Assembly (NCBI RefSeq): GCF_024710845.1 | Contig: NZ_JANJTZ010000030.1 | Coordinates: 22,376-86,375 of the forward strand | Length of the DNA: 64,000 nt | Direction of reading: 5' to 3' | Origin: Mesorhizobium sp. | GTDB lineage: Bacteria > Pseudomonadota > Alphaproteobacteria > Rhizobiales > Rhizobiaceae | Part shown: piece by piece, positions 44,255-54,290 of the stretch | Position numbering within the stretch: position 1 is the stretch's first letter | How the letters are laid out: the number at the start of each line of letters is the position of its first letter | Notes under the pieces: generated by a model | What the model was told of the DNA's origin: nothing | The model's input: the letters and a program-made list of their open reading frames with translations, nothing else | Databases searched by the model: none | Position numbers and translations under genes: made by a program

Positions 44255-45187
44255 ATGGATACGACGGTTCAGGACGGCTTCGAAGAACGGCTTGCCGCGC
44301 ATGCGGCCAGGGTCGAAGGCGAACTGCGCCGCCTGCTCGACGACCGTGAACGCACGGGCGAAATTGCCCGGCCGCAGCGGCTTATCGCAGCGATGCGCCA
44401 CGGCGTTCTCAACGGCGGCAAGCGGCTGCGGCCCTTCCTGGTGATCGAAAGCGCGGCCCTGTTCGGCCGTTCCGGCGAGGATGTGCTGGCGACGGCCGCC
44501 GCACTCGAATGCGTCCACTGCTATTCGCTGGTCCATGACGATCTGCCCGCAATGGACGACGACGACATGCGCCGCGGCCAGCCTACCGTCCACAAGGCCT
44601 ATGACGAGGCGACCGCGATTCTGGCGGGCGACAGCCTGTTGACGCTCGCCTTCGACATTCTCTCGACCGAGAGCTCCGATGTCCCCCGCAATGCGATCAC
44701 GCCGCGCCAGCGCATCGACCTGATCAAGGGCCTCGCCATTGCCTCAGGCGTCGGCGGCATGGCGGGTGGCCAGGCGCTCGACCTCGCGGCGGAGACGGCG
44801 AGACCCGACGAGGAAGGCATCATCACGCTGCAGGCGATGAAGACCGGCGCGCTGATCCGTTACGCCTGCGAGGCCGGCGCGATCCTCGGCGGTGCGACCT
44901 TCTCCGAGCGCGAACGGCTGGCCGAGTTCGGCTCGGCGATTGGGCTCGCCTTCCAACTCGCCGACGACCTGCTCGACTTGACCGCCGACAGTTCGGCCAT
45001 GGGCAAGGCGACCGGCAAGGACGCCGCTGCCGGCAAGGCGACCCTGCCCTCCCTGCACGGCACGGACTGGACCCGCAAACAGTTGCGGGGACTCGTCGGC
45101 CAGGCGCACGATTTGCTCGAGCCGTTCGGCGCGAAGGCGGGCCTGCTGAAGCAGGCGGCCAGCTTCATCGCCGAGCGGAAGAACTGA
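44255..45187 (+). CDS. ispA: Farnesyl/geranylgeranyl diphosphate synthase
   Basis: Short-chain trans-prenyl transferase, 310 residues, condensing IPP with allylic diphosphates. The first aspartate-rich motif is [11 protein letters not shown] and the second is [13 protein letters not shown]-region residues VHCYSLVHD fit a farnesyl-type product. A start 36 bases earlier is possible. ispG, the late MEP-pathway enzyme that feeds IPP, lies 0.8 kb away on the opposite strand. Confidence 0.93.
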   Translation: MDTTVQDGFEERLAAHAARVEGELRRLLDDRERTGEIARPQRLIAAMRHGVLNGGKRLRPFLVIESAALFGRSGEDVLATAAALECVHCYSLVHDDLPAMDDDDMRRGQPTVHKAYDEATAILAGDSLLTLAFDILSTESSDVPRNAITPRQRIDLIKGLAIASGVGGMAGGQALDLAAETARPDEEGIITLQAMKTGALIRYACEAGAILGGATFSERERLAEFGSAIGLAFQLADDLLDLTADSSAMGKATGKDAAAGKATLPSLHGTDWTRKQLRGLVGQAHDLLEPFGAKAGLLKQAASFIAERKN

Positions 45188-45188
45188 G

Positions 45189-46031
45189 CTACCTGTTCCT
45201 GAGCACGATGCACGAACCGCCGGCGTCGCGCAGGTTCCGACAGATGACATCGGCGCTGGCGCGATCGTCGACGCCGATGCGCACCGCATAAACACCGCGC
45301 CGGCCGATGGGCGACCGCACGCGGCTGACGACGGGCTCGTAGTCGGCGAGCAGCGGCGACAGCCGCGCCTTCACCCGCTGGTATTGCCGGATCGCCGCGT
45401 CGCGACGAAAATTCCCGGCGACCTGGATACCCCAGGGCTTGGTGTGGATGCTGGCCATCGGGATCACCGCGCTCATCGTCGCCGGCATCGCCCGGCAGGC
45501 AGCGTCGAATCCGGCCGCCTCGTCAAGAAGTTGCACCTTCCCGCTATAGGCCGGGTCGGCGAACACATCGGCAGGCTCGCCCATGATGTCGAGCACGTAG
45601 TTCTCGGTCTCGAGCGGCAGGAAGCCGCCCGAAGAGAGCCACCGCGACACCCGGCTCTCGCCGGAATTGTAGGCGGCGGCCGCCAGCCCCAGATTGCCGA
45701 ACCTGGTCTTGAGCTCGCCGAGATATTTCGCACTCGCCGGGATCGCGAGATCGGGATCGAAGGCATCGTCGAGTTTCCGCATCGCCGCCGTGCCCGGCAT
45801 GAACTGGGCGATGCCTTCGGCGCCCGCCGGGCTCACCGCGCCGGGATCGAACCGGCTTTCCTTCCAGATCAGCCGCGCGAAGAAATCTTCAGGCAGGCGG
45901 TTCACCCGCGCGTGCACGTAGATGAGATCGCAGATGCGGTCGATCGTGACGGGAGGCTTGACTGGCTCGGCCCGCGCCGGCGCAGCGGCCGCGAGCAGGA
46001 CGGCGGCGGCAAGCCTACTCAGCCGCCTCAC
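45189..46031 (-). CDS. Lytic transglycosylase (Slt/SLT domain) with SPOR-like C-terminus
   Basis: A 280-residue secreted muramidase-like enzyme. The start is a GTG at 46031 overlapping the ispG end by 17 bases; this gives a clean signal peptide ([15 protein letters not shown]). The SLT domain has the catalytic Glu in [10 protein letters not shown], then [12 protein letters not shown] and [11 protein letters not shown]. The last 70 residues ([21 protein letters not shown] to SCIVLRN) resemble a SPOR peptidoglycan-binding fold. Confidence 0.88.
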   Translation of the reverse strand: MRRLSRLAAAVLLAAAAPARAEPVKPPVTIDRICDLIYVHARVNRLPEDFFARLIWKESRFDPGAVSPAGAEGIAQFMPGTAAMRKLDDAFDPDLAIPASAKYLGELKTRFGNLGLAAAAYNSGESRVSRWLSSGGFLPLETENYVLDIMGEPADVFADPAYSGKVQLLDEAAGFDAACRAMPATMSAVIPMASIHTKPWGIQVAGNFRRDAAIRQYQRVKARLSPLLADYEPVVSRVRSPIGRRGVYAVRIGVDDRASADVICRNLRDAGGSCIVLRNR

Positions 46032-47289
46032 TGCCGGCCTTTCCGAACCGCTGCTCGATATAGGTCGCAACCATCGCCTCGAACTCCGCCGCGATGTTGG
46101 CGCCGCGGAGCGTCGCCGCCTTCTTGCCGTCGATGAAGATCGGCGCGGCCGGCGTCTCGCCGGTGCCGGGCAGCGATATGCCGATATCGGCATGCTTGGA
46201 TTCGCCCGGCCCGTTGACGATGCAGCCCATGACGGCGACCTTGAGCTCCTCGACGCCGGGATACTTTGTCTTCCATGCCGGCATGTTCTTTCTGAGGTCG
46301 GCCTGGATCTTCTCGGCCAGCTCCTGGAACACGGTCGATGTCGTGCGCCCGCAGCCGGGGCAGGCCGCCACGATTGGAACGAACTGGCGGAAGCCCATCG
46401 TCTGCAGCAGTTCCTGCGCCACCTGCACCTCGCGGGTGCGGTCGCCGCCGGGCTCCGGCGTCAGCGAGATGCGGATCGTGTCGCCGATGCCCTGCTGCAG
46501 CAGAATGCCCATTGCGGCGGACGAGGCGACGATGCCCTTGGTGCCCATGCCGGCCTCGGTGAGGCCCAGATGCAGCGCGTGGTCGGAGCGGCGTGCGAGT
46601 TCGCCATAGACGGCGATCAGGTCCTGGACGCGGCTGACCTTGGCCGACAGGATGATCTTCGAGCGCGGCAGGCCGATCTCTTCCGCCAGTTCCGCCGACA
46701 AGAGCGCCGATTGCACGATCGCCTCGCGGGTGATCTCGTCCGCCGTCATCGGAAAACCGTTCGCCTGGTTCTGGTCCATCAGGCGGGTGAGCAGCTCCTG
46801 GTCGAGCGAGCCCCAGTTGACGCCGATGCGCACCGGCTTGTCGTGGCGGATCGCCATCTCCACGATCGCGGCGAACTGCCGGTCCTTCTTCTCCTTGAAG
46901 CCGACATTGCCCGGGTTGATGCGGTATTTGGCCAGCGCCTCGGCGCAGGCCGGATGGTCGGCAAGGAGCTTGTGGCCGATGTAATGAAAATCGCCGATCA
47001 GCGGCACGAAGACGCCGACGCGCTCCAGCCGTTCGCGGATTCGCGGCACGGCGGCGGCACTCTCGTCGCGGTCGACCGTGATGCGGACGAGTTCGGAGCC
47101 GGCCCGATGCAGGGCTGCCACCTGCGCCACGGTCGCATCGACATCGGCCGTATCGGTATTGGTCATCGACTGGACGACGATCGCGGCACCGCCGCCCACC
47201 GTCACGCCGCCGACATCCACACCGACGGTGACGCGGCGCGGCGCAGGGCCTGCCTGGCTCGCTGACGGGATCTGGGGGGCGATGGTCAT
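46015..47289 (-). CDS. ispG: 4-hydroxy-3-methylbut-2-enyl diphosphate synthase
   Basis: [4Fe-4S] enzyme of the MEP isoprenoid pathway (MEcPP to HMBPP). 424 residues. TIM-barrel marks [25 protein letters not shown] and GVNWGSL. The cluster ligands are the two Cys of ACPGCGRT and the third in [11 protein letters not shown]. The C-terminal sulfite-reductase-like domain is complete. Confidence 0.96.
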   Translation of the reverse strand: MTIAPQIPSASQAGPAPRRVTVGVDVGGVTVGGGAAIVVQSMTNTDTADVDATVAQVAALHRAGSELVRITVDRDESAAAVPRIRERLERVGVFVPLIGDFHYIGHKLLADHPACAEALAKYRINPGNVGFKEKKDRQFAAIVEMAIRHDKPVRIGVNWGSLDQELLTRLMDQNQANGFPMTADEITREAIVQSALLSAELAEEIGLPRSKIILSAKVSRVQDLIAVYGELARRSDHALHLGLTEAGMGTKGIVASSAAMGILLQQGIGDTIRISLTPEPGGDRTREVQVAQELLQTMGFRQFVPIVAACPGCGRTTSTVFQELAEKIQADLRKNMPAWKTKYPGVEELKVAVMGCIVNGPGESKHADIGISLPGTGETPAAPIFIDGKKAATLRGANIAAEFEAMVATYIEQRFGKAGSEAAE

Positions 47290-47379
47290 GGGCGGTCTCC
47301 GCGACCTGTTTGACTGGCCTTCAGGTGGCGGACGTGCCCCGCCGTGTCAAGCTTGCGGGTGCAAGACGACACTTCTGTG

Positions 47380-47916
47380 TCAGACACCGCGCCCGCCGGC
47401 GATCTGCGACAGCCGCTCCACCAGCATTTTCCGCTCATCCGCACTCAGGATGGCCGTGCCGAAGAGTTTCATGCTCAGCAGACCCTCCATCGCGAAGAAC
47501 ACGACCAGAAGGTCCGTGACATTGGGGGTCTCGGCCTTCAGGCGGTCGAGCAGGCGTCGGCGATGCTGATTGACCGGTTCCAGGAAGTCGGGGTCCTCCG
47601 CCATGGCGGAGAAGATCCAGGCTGCCGGTTCGTCCTTCTCGCAGGCTTCCGCCGTCAGCCTCAGATAGGCCGACACCAGGGGCTCTCCACCGGCCACGGC
47701 TTCATCCAGCAGCTGCTCGAACTCCTCGACATGGCTCGCCACGAGGCCCTGCATCAGCTTGGCCTTGCTCGGAAAGTTGTAGAGCAGCCCGCCCTTCGAC
47801 ACCCCGGCGCGGTGGGCGACCGCATCGAGCGACAGACTTCCCGGCCCGGTTTCGCGCGCGACCTCGGCCGCGGCAGCCAGTATCCGTTCACGCGAATTTG
47901 CTCTCGGGATGCTCAT
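47380..47916 (-). CDS. TetR-family repressor of the adjacent RND efflux operon
   Basis: A 178-residue TetR protein. The N-terminal helix-turn-helix is SLDAVAHRAGVSKGGLLYNFPSKAKLM, and a small ligand domain with a TetR_C family look follows. AGGAGGT precedes the ATG. It is divergent from the membrane-fusion/RND pair, and a 16-base perfect palindrome lies between them, so it most likely represses both itself and the pump. Confidence 0.9.
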   Translation of the reverse strand: MSIPRANSRERILAAAAEVARETGPGSLSLDAVAHRAGVSKGGLLYNFPSKAKLMQGLVASHVEEFEQLLDEAVAGGEPLVSAYLRLTAEACEKDEPAAWIFSAMAEDPDFLEPVNQHRRRLLDRLKAETPNVTDLLVVFFAMEGLLSMKLFGTAILSADERKMLVERLSQIAGGRGV

Positions 47917-47952
47917 CGGACCTCCTGCATATCATATACACCCGATTGACAA

Positions 47953-47968
47953 TACCGTCCAGACGGTA
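47953..47968. promoter_or_regulatory. TetR operator in the RND efflux promoter
   Basis: TACCGTC-CA-GACGGTA is a perfect 16-base palindrome. It begins two bases after a TTGACA (47946-47951) that would be the -35 box of the efflux operon on the plus strand, so a bound repressor would cover the promoter spacer. Half-sites with ACCGTC/GACGGT are common for TetR regulators of RND pumps. Confidence 0.8.
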
Positions 47969-48050
47969 CAGTTACGATCCGATAATCCGTTGCCGAACCC
48001 ATGCCTTCGGCTGCATAGTCCATCGCCGATCGCTTTTGCCGGAGTGCCCC

Positions 48051-49241
48051 GTGATCAAGCGTTTCCTCATAGCCATCGTGCTGCTCGTGCTGGTGGTCGG
48101 CGGTATCGTCGGCTTCAACATGTTCCGCGACAACGCGATCAGCCAGTTCTTCGCCAACATGCCCGTGGCGGCGTCGCCCGTCTCGACGGTCAAGGTCGAG
48201 CCGGTCAAGTGGACGCCGGGCATCCAGGCCATCGGCACGGTGAGCGCGTCGCGCGGCGTGGATCTCACGGTCGAAACGAGCGGCATCGTCAAGGAGATCA
48301 GGTTCGACTCGAACCAGCGCGTCGAGGAAGGTGCGCTGCTCGTGCAGCTCGACGACACGCAGCAGCGGGCCGATCTCTCGGCCCAGAGCGCGCAGGCAGC
48401 GCTCGACAGGCAGAACCTAGACCGCGCGCTCGAACTGCAGAAGCGCGGCGTAGGCTCCGAGACGACCGTCGAGCAGGCGCAGGCAGCGGCCACCGCGTCC
48501 GCTGCCCAGGTTACCAAGCTCGAAGCCGTGCTGGAGCAGAAGCAGCTCACCGCGCCGTTCGCCGGCACGATGGGCATTCCGAGGATCGACCTCGGCCAGT
48601 ATCTCACCCCCGGCACGACCGTCGCCACCTTGCAGAACCTCGACGTGATGCGGGCCGACTTCTCGGTTCCCGAACAGAGTCTCAACCTCGTCAAGATCGG
48701 TCAGCCCGTGCGCTTCGGCGTGACCGAGGCCGACATGCCCTTTGCCGGTTCGATCACCGGCATCGAGCCGAAGGTCGATCCCTCGACGCGGCTCGTCTTG
48801 ATCCGCGCCGAGATCTCCAATCCGGACGCCAAACTGGCACCAGGCCAGTTCGTGCAGGTGCGTGTCGATCTGCCCGAGGAAGACAATGTCATCGCTGTGC
48901 CGCAGACGGCCGTGGTGACCAGCCTCTATGGCGACTTCGTCTATGCGGTCCGCCCGGCGAAACCGGCCGCCGCGACAGCGACGACCGCGGCCGAAGGTGA
49001 AACCAAGCCTGCGACCGGAACGCCGGCCGCGACGGAGGCCGCGCCCGGTCTCGTCGCGCAGCAGATCTTCGTGAAGCTCGGTCGCCGCTCCGACGGGCGC
49101 GTGGAGATCCTGGACGGTTTGAAGCAAGGCGACGAGATCGTCACGGCCGGCCAGAACCGCCTCTCCAACGGCGGGTCGGTGGTGATCGACAATACCGTCC
49201 AGCCGCAGCCGTCCGGCGACGAGAAGGCGGCCGCGAAATGA
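48051..49241 (+). CDS. RND efflux periplasmic adaptor (membrane fusion protein)
   Basis: A 396-residue adaptor linking the RND pump to an outer-membrane channel. The start is a GTG with GGAGTG upstream; this leaves a membrane anchor right at the N-terminus (IKRFLIAIVLLVLVVGGIVGF). Lipoyl halves (VSASRGVDLTVETSGIV and LTAPFAGTMGIPRIDLGQY) flank an alpha-hairpin. A low-complexity Ala/Thr insert is at about 305-335. The stop overlaps the pump start by 4 bases. Confidence 0.92.
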   Translation: MIKRFLIAIVLLVLVVGGIVGFNMFRDNAISQFFANMPVAASPVSTVKVEPVKWTPGIQAIGTVSASRGVDLTVETSGIVKEIRFDSNQRVEEGALLVQLDDTQQRADLSAQSAQAALDRQNLDRALELQKRGVGSETTVEQAQAAATASAAQVTKLEAVLEQKQLTAPFAGTMGIPRIDLGQYLTPGTTVATLQNLDVMRADFSVPEQSLNLVKIGQPVRFGVTEADMPFAGSITGIEPKVDPSTRLVLIRAEISNPDAKLAPGQFVQVRVDLPEEDNVIAVPQTAVVTSLYGDFVYAVRPAKPAAATATTAAEGETKPATGTPAATEAAPGLVAQQIFVKLGRRSDGRVEILDGLKQGDEIVTAGQNRLSNGGSVVIDNTVQPQPSGDEKAAAK

Positions 49242-52200
49242 GCTTCTCCGACATCTTCATCCGCCGGCCCGTCCTGTCGACGGTCCTGGCCTTCATGATC
49301 CTGCTGCTTGGCGTGCAGGGCATCTTCAACCTGTCGATCCGCCAGTATCCGGAGGTCGAGGAGACGGTCATCACCGTCACCACCACCTATCCCGGCGCGA
49401 GCGCCGACCTGATCCAGGGTTTCATCACCGCCCCGATCTCGGCTGCCGTCTCGACGACGGAGAACATCGACTACGTCACCTCGCAGAGCCGGCCTTCGGC
49501 ATCGGTCGTTACCGTCCAGATGCGGCTCGGCGCCAATCCCGATGCCGCGCTCACGGAAGTCATCGCCAAGGTCAACCAGGTGCGCGGCCAGCTTCCGTCC
49601 GATGCCGACGACCCGGTGATCGTCAAGGGCACCGGCCAGCAGTTCGCCATCATGTATCTGGCGATGCAGAACCCGAACATGACGGGCGAGCAGCTCACCG
49701 AATATATCGAGCGCGTCATCCGTCCGCGCATGTCGACGATCGAGGGCGTCGCCGAGGTGCAGGTTCTCGGCGCCAAGGAATATTCGATGCGGGTCTGGAT
49801 CGACCCGATCAAGCTCGCCTCGCGCGGCATCACCGCCGCCGAAGTGCTGTCGGCGATCAACTCCTCGAACTTCCTCTCCGCCCCCGGCAAGACGCAGAAC
49901 CAGTTCGTCTCCAGTGCTATCACCGTCCGGTCGACGCTGCAGAACCCGGAAGCCTTCGGCCAATTGCCGCTGAAATCCGATTCGGAGGGCATCGTGCGGC
50001 TGAACGAGGTGGCGAAGGTCGAACTCGCGGCGGAGAGCGAGGACACGGTCGTCAACTTCAACGGCCAGGAAGGCACCTTCATCGGCATCTTCCCGACACC
50101 GTCGGCCAACCCGCTCGACACCTCGGCCGGCGTGATCGAGCAGTTGCCGATCATCCAGCAGACGCTGCCCGCCGGCATGGAGATCACGCTCGTCTACGAT
50201 TCCACCGAAACGATCAGCGCCTCCATCGAGGAAGTGTACAAGACCATCGGCGAGGCCGTCCTGATCGTCGTCGTCGTCATCCTGCTCTTCCTCGGTTCGT
50301 TCCGCTCCGTACTGATGCCCGTCGTGACGATTCCGCTGTCGCTGGTCGGCGTCTGCTTCTTCCTCTTCCTGATGGGCTATTCGATCAACCTGCTCTCGCT
50401 GCTTGCGATGGTGCTGGCGATCGGCCTCGTCGTCGACGACGCCATCGTGGTGGTCGAGAACATCCATCGCCACATGGAGGAAGGCCTGTCGCCCATGCAG
50501 GCGGCCTTCAAGGGCATGGCGGAGATCACGACGTCCGTCGTGGCGATGACGATCACCCTCGCCGCCGTCTTCGCGCCGCTGATGTTCACCGGCGGCCTGA
50601 CCGGCTCGCTGTTCCGCGAATTCGCCTTTACGCTTGCCGGCGCGGTGGTCATCTCCGGCCTGGTCGCCTTGACGATCACGCCGATGATGTCGGCCCGCAT
50701 TCTGAAATCGGGCAACCACAGCCGTTTCCAGGCGGCGGTCGACCATTTCTTCGACCGCTTCGCCAATGGTTACGAGCGCTGGGTCTCCGGCTCGCTGAAC
50801 TACCGCCCCGTCACCTTGCTGGTGGTCATCGCGCTGGTCGGTGCGACAGGCTTCATGTTCTTCAAGACGTCCAGCGAACTTGCGCCGGAGGAGGATTCCG
50901 GCGCACTCTTCGCCATCGTCAACGCGCCGCGCTACGCGACGTCGGAATACACCCAGCTCTATGTCGACCAGATCCGCGACCTGACGAAGGACATTCCGGA
51001 GGTCAAGGCGAACTTCTCGATCGTCGGCTCGGGCGGCCAGACCAATTCCGGCTTCTCCGTCTGGGCGCTGAAGGACTGGGCCGAGCGCACCCGCTCGCAA
51101 AAAGAGATTCAGGCCGATATCCAGGCCCGGCTTTCCAAGGTCGCGGGCGTCCAGGCGCTGGTCTTTGCGCCTCCGTCGCTGCCCGGCGCCGGCGGCGGCC
51201 TGCCGATCTCGGTCGTCATCCGCTCGACCGGCGAACCGTCCCGCGTCTACGAGGTAGCGGAGCAGATCAGGCTGGAGGCCCAGAAATCCGGCCGCTTCAT
51301 CGTCGTCCAGAACTCGCTCGCCTTCGACGCGCCCCAGGTCACGGTCACGATCGACCGCGACCGCGCGGCGGCGCTCAACCTGCCGATCCGCGAAATCGGC
51401 ACGACGCTGGGTCTGCTCGTCGGCGGCGGGGCTGTCGCGCAGTTCGATCGCGATTCGAACAGCTACGACATCATCATGCAGGTGCCGCGGGAATTCCGCG
51501 ACAACCCCGAAAAGCTGGGCGAATTCTTCATCCGCTCGGTGTCGGGCGACATGGTGCCGCTGTCGGCGGTCGTGTCGATCTCGACCAACTCCTCGCCCGC
51601 CTCGATCGAGCAGTTCAACCAGTTGAACTCCGCGACGATCTCGGCCCTGCCGATCCCGACCGTGTCGACCGGCGACGGGCTCGCGGCCATTGAGGAGATC
51701 GCCCGGCCGCTGCTGCCGGACGGCTTCTTCATCGACTATTCCGGCCAGTCGCGCCTGGAAAGCCAACAGGGCAACACGATCGTCATCGCCTTCGCGCTCG
51801 CCCTGGTGGTGATCTACCTCGTCCTCTCCGCGCAGTTCGAGAGCTTCCGCGACCCGTTGATCATCATGATGTCCGTCCCCCTCTCCATTTTCGGCGCCAT
51901 TCTGCCGCTGAACCTTGGGCTGGGGACGTTGAATATCTACACGCAGGTCGGTCTCATCACGCTCGTCGGCCTGATCACCAAACACGGCATCCTGCTCGTC
52001 GAATTCGCCAACCAGCAGCGCCACACCAACGGGCTGAGCCGCCGCGACGCGATCATCGCCTCGGCCAAGACCCGTCTGCGGCCGATCCTGATGACGACCG
52101 CAGCGATGGCGCTCGGCGTCGTGCCGCTCATCCTCGCCTCCGGCGCCGGCGCGGCCGCGCGCTCGGCCATGGGCACGGTGATCTTCTCCGGCATCCTCGT

Positions 52201-52318
52201 CGGCACGATGTTCACCCTCTTCGTCGTGCCGATGTTCTACACGTTCATTTCCAGGAAGGATCTGCCCGACGAAGCCGAGAAGCCGGCATTCGCCGCCGAG
52301 CCTGCGCCGGCGGAGTAG
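49238..52318 (+). CDS. RND multidrug efflux pump (HAE1/AcrB type)
   Basis: A 1026-residue proton-driven inner-membrane pump. N-terminus MSFSDIFIRRPVLSTVLAFM and 12 helices with two large periplasmic loops. The TM4 proton-relay Asp pair is in GLVVDDAIVVVENI, and TM10-11 have GLITKHGILLVEFAN with the relay Lys. Substrate is unknown. No outer-membrane factor gene follows, so TolC is probably supplied elsewhere. Confidence 0.94.
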   Translation: MSFSDIFIRRPVLSTVLAFMILLLGVQGIFNLSIRQYPEVEETVITVTTTYPGASADLIQGFITAPISAAVSTTENIDYVTSQSRPSASVVTVQMRLGANPDAALTEVIAKVNQVRGQLPSDADDPVIVKGTGQQFAIMYLAMQNPNMTGEQLTEYIERVIRPRMSTIEGVAEVQVLGAKEYSMRVWIDPIKLASRGITAAEVLSAINSSNFLSAPGKTQNQFVSSAITVRSTLQNPEAFGQLPLKSDSEGIVRLNEVAKVELAAESEDTVVNFNGQEGTFIGIFPTPSANPLDTSAGVIEQLPIIQQTLPAGMEITLVYDSTETISASIEEVYKTIGEAVLIVVVVILLFLGSFRSVLMPVVTIPLSLVGVCFFLFLMGYSINLLSLLAMVLAIGLVVDDAIVVVENIHRHMEEGLSPMQAAFKGMAEITTSVVAMTITLAAVFAPLMFTGGLTGSLFREFAFTLAGAVVISGLVALTITPMMSARILKSGNHSRFQAAVDHFFDRFANGYERWVSGSLNYRPVTLLVVIALVGATGFMFFKTSSELAPEEDSGALFAIVNAPRYATSEYTQLYVDQIRDLTKDIPEVKANFSIVGSGGQTNSGFSVWALKDWAERTRSQKEIQADIQARLSKVAGVQALVFAPPSLPGAGGGLPISVVIRSTGEPSRVYEVAEQIRLEAQKSGRFIVVQNSLAFDAPQVTVTIDRDRAAALNLPIREIGTTLGLLVGGGAVAQFDRDSNSYDIIMQVPREFRDNPEKLGEFFIRSVSGDMVPLSAVVSISTNSSPASIEQFNQLNSATISALPIPTVSTGDGLAAIEEIARPLLPDGFFIDYSGQSRLESQQGNTIVIAFALALVVIYLVLSAQFESFRDPLIIMMSVPLSIFGAILPLNLGLGTLNIYTQVGLITLVGLITKHGILLVEFANQQRHTNGLSRRDAIIASAKTRLRPILMTTAAMALGVVPLILASGAGAAARSAMGTVIFSGILVGTMFTLFVVPMFYTFISRKDLPDEAEKPAFAAEPAPAE

Positions 52319-52410
52319 ACCAAGATGGTCTAGGTGAAACCACCACCTTGCTTTGATTGTGCGCTGCATTATTTCTGCTGCGGCGCGCAATCCATCCGAA
52401 AGGCTCTCCC

Positions 52411-53199
52411 ATGTCAGCACTTGCCCCCAAGGTCGCCGTCGTCACCGGATCGACATCCGGCATCGGCCTCGCCATCGCCGAGGCACTGGCGGGCCTGGGG
52501 CATACGGTCGTCGTCAACTCCTTCTCCGACAAGGAGGCCGACCAAGCCGTCGCCAGGGCGATCGCCGAAAAGACCGGGGCGAGGGCCGTCTACCGCAAGG
52601 CGGACATGTCAAAGCCGGACGAGTGCCGCGATCTGATTGCATGGACCGCGAAGGAATTCGGCGCTGTCGACATCCTCGTCAACAATGCGGGCATCCAGTA
52701 CGTCGCCCCGATCGAGGATTTCCCCGTCGAGCAGTGGGACAGGATCATCGCGATCAACCTCACCTCGTCCTTCCACACCACGGCCGCGGCCCTGCCCCAC
52801 ATGAAGGCAGCCGGCTGGGGCCGCATCGTCAACATCGCCTCGGCACACGGCCTGCGCGCCTCGCCGAACAAGTCGGCCTATGTCGCCGCCAAACACGGCG
52901 TCGTCGGCCTGACCAAGACGGTGGCGCTGGAGATGGCGAGGCTCGGCATCACCTGCAACGCGGTGTGCCCCGGCTTCGTGCTGACTCCGTTGGTCGAGAC
53001 GCAGATCGACGACCGGGCGAAGGAACTCGGTCTCGACCGCGAGACGACGATACGCGACGTGATCCTCGAGAAGCAACCGAGCAAGAAGTTCGCCTCGGTG
53101 GGCGAGATCGCCGCCGCCACGCTCTATCTCGTCTCCGATGGTGCCGCGTCGGTGACCGGAACGACCATCTCCGTCGACGGCGGATGGACCGCGCAGTGA
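52411..53199 (+). CDS. bdhA: 3-hydroxybutyrate dehydrogenase
   Basis: Short-chain dehydrogenase of 262 residues that oxidises D-3-hydroxybutyrate from PHB breakdown to acetoacetate. Nucleotide loop TGSTSGIG (12-19), NNAGIQY, catalytic Ser in IASAHGL and Tyr-x3-Lys in YVAAK. The long C-terminal LEKQPSKKFASVGEIA is typical of bdhA. A patatin-like gene follows with a 4-base overlap. Confidence 0.93.
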   Translation: MSALAPKVAVVTGSTSGIGLAIAEALAGLGHTVVVNSFSDKEADQAVARAIAEKTGARAVYRKADMSKPDECRDLIAWTAKEFGAVDILVNNAGIQYVAPIEDFPVEQWDRIIAINLTSSFHTTAAALPHMKAAGWGRIVNIASAHGLRASPNKSAYVAAKHGVVGLTKTVALEMARLGITCNAVCPGFVLTPLVETQIDDRAKELGLDRETTIRDVILEKQPSKKFASVGEIAAATLYLVSDGAASVTGTTISVDGGWTAQ

Positions 53200-54287
53200 A
53201 CCGCAAACCGGTCAATCTGGCGCTTCAGGGCGGCGGCTCGCATGGCGCCTTCACCTGGGGCGTACTGGACCGGCTGCTTGAGGACGGCCGGCTTGACCTC
53301 GCCGCGGTGTCGGGCACGAGCGCCGGGGCGATGAACGCCGTAGCCCTTGCCGATGGCTGGATGCGCGGCGGACGCGACGGCGCCCGCGAGTGATTGTCCG
53401 CCTTTTGGAAGAGCGTCGCGCGCAAGGGGCGGTTTTCCCCCGTGCAGCGCCTGCCCTGGGACATCCTATGGGGCAACTGGTCGGTGGAGAATTCGCCCGG
53501 CTACATGATGTACGACGCTATGTCGCGCGTCTTCTCGCCCTACATCGCCAACCCGCTGAACGTGAACCCGCTCCGGGAGGTGGTCGAGGAGGAGATCGAT
53601 TTCGGCAATGTCCGCAGCTGCAAGGGGCTCACCGTCTTCGTCTCCGCGACTAACGTGCAGACCGGGCGCCTGCGTGTGTTTTCGGGCGAGGAGCTGAGCG
53701 TCGACGCGGTGATGGCGTCCGCCTGCCTGCCGCAGGTCTTCCGTGCCGTGGAGATCGACGGCGAGCCCTATTGGGACGGCGGCTATGGCGGCAATCCGGC
53801 GATTTTCCCCTTCTTCTACGCCAACCACGTCGAGGACGTCCTGCTGGTGCAGATCAATCCGGTCACGCGGGAAGGCGCGCCGAGGACGGCGCAGGAGATC
53901 CAGAATCGGGTCGACGAGATCACCTTCAACTCCGGCCTGCTGCACGAATTGCGCGCCATCGCCTTCGTTCACAGGCTCATCGACCAAGGCCGGGTCTCGC
54001 GCGACGAGTATCGCGACATCCGCATGCATCGCATCGACGCCGACGAGGCGTTCAAGGACTTGTCGGCGTCGTCCAAGGTGAACGCCGAGTGGGCCTTCCT
54101 CGAATATCTGCGCGATCTCGGGCGAAGTGCCGCGGAAGACTGGCTCGTTGCGAACTACGATGCCGTGGGCGAACAGGCCACGCTCGATGTCTCCGGCGAG
54201 ATTTCGGCGACGCCGCGCCTTAGGCCGCGCAGTCTCGGGGCGCGGACGCTCGAGTTCCTGGCGACGCGCCGGAAGCCCGCCGCCTGA
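53196..54287 (+). pseudogene. Patatin-like phospholipase interrupted by an in-frame TGA
   Basis: A patatin domain that reads in one frame from a GTG overlapping the bdhA stop to 54287, except for TGA at 53391-53393 (codon 66). Before it lie the oxyanion loop QGGGSHGAFTWG and the nucleophile elbow GTSAG (Ser42); after it come LSAFWKSVARKG and the dyad Asp in WDGGYGGN. The downstream frame could restart at TTG 53394 but would lack the nucleophile. A single base change (for example CGA to TGA) explains it. Related patatin-like genes often accompany bdhA in Rhizobiales, suggesting a link to PHB or lipid turnover. Confidence 0.82.
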
Positions 54288-54290
54288 CGT

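Noticed and set aside
47948..49202. Identical 15-mer GACAATACCGTCCAG at 47948 (operator) and 49188 (end of adaptor gene)
   Set aside because: The second copy has only one half-site of the palindrome and lies in coding sequence; it may be chance, and no function can be supported.
48941..52420. Very long open frame (1159 codons) on the minus strand
   Set aside because: It is antisense to the RND pump gene. GC-rich third positions keep antisense frames open, and its protein is full of His/Asp/Arg runs with no family features.
53391..53393. TGA in the patatin gene as a selenocysteine codon
   Set aside because: Patatins have no selenocysteine at this position and no SECIS-like hairpin is obvious after the codon; a nonsense mutation is simpler.
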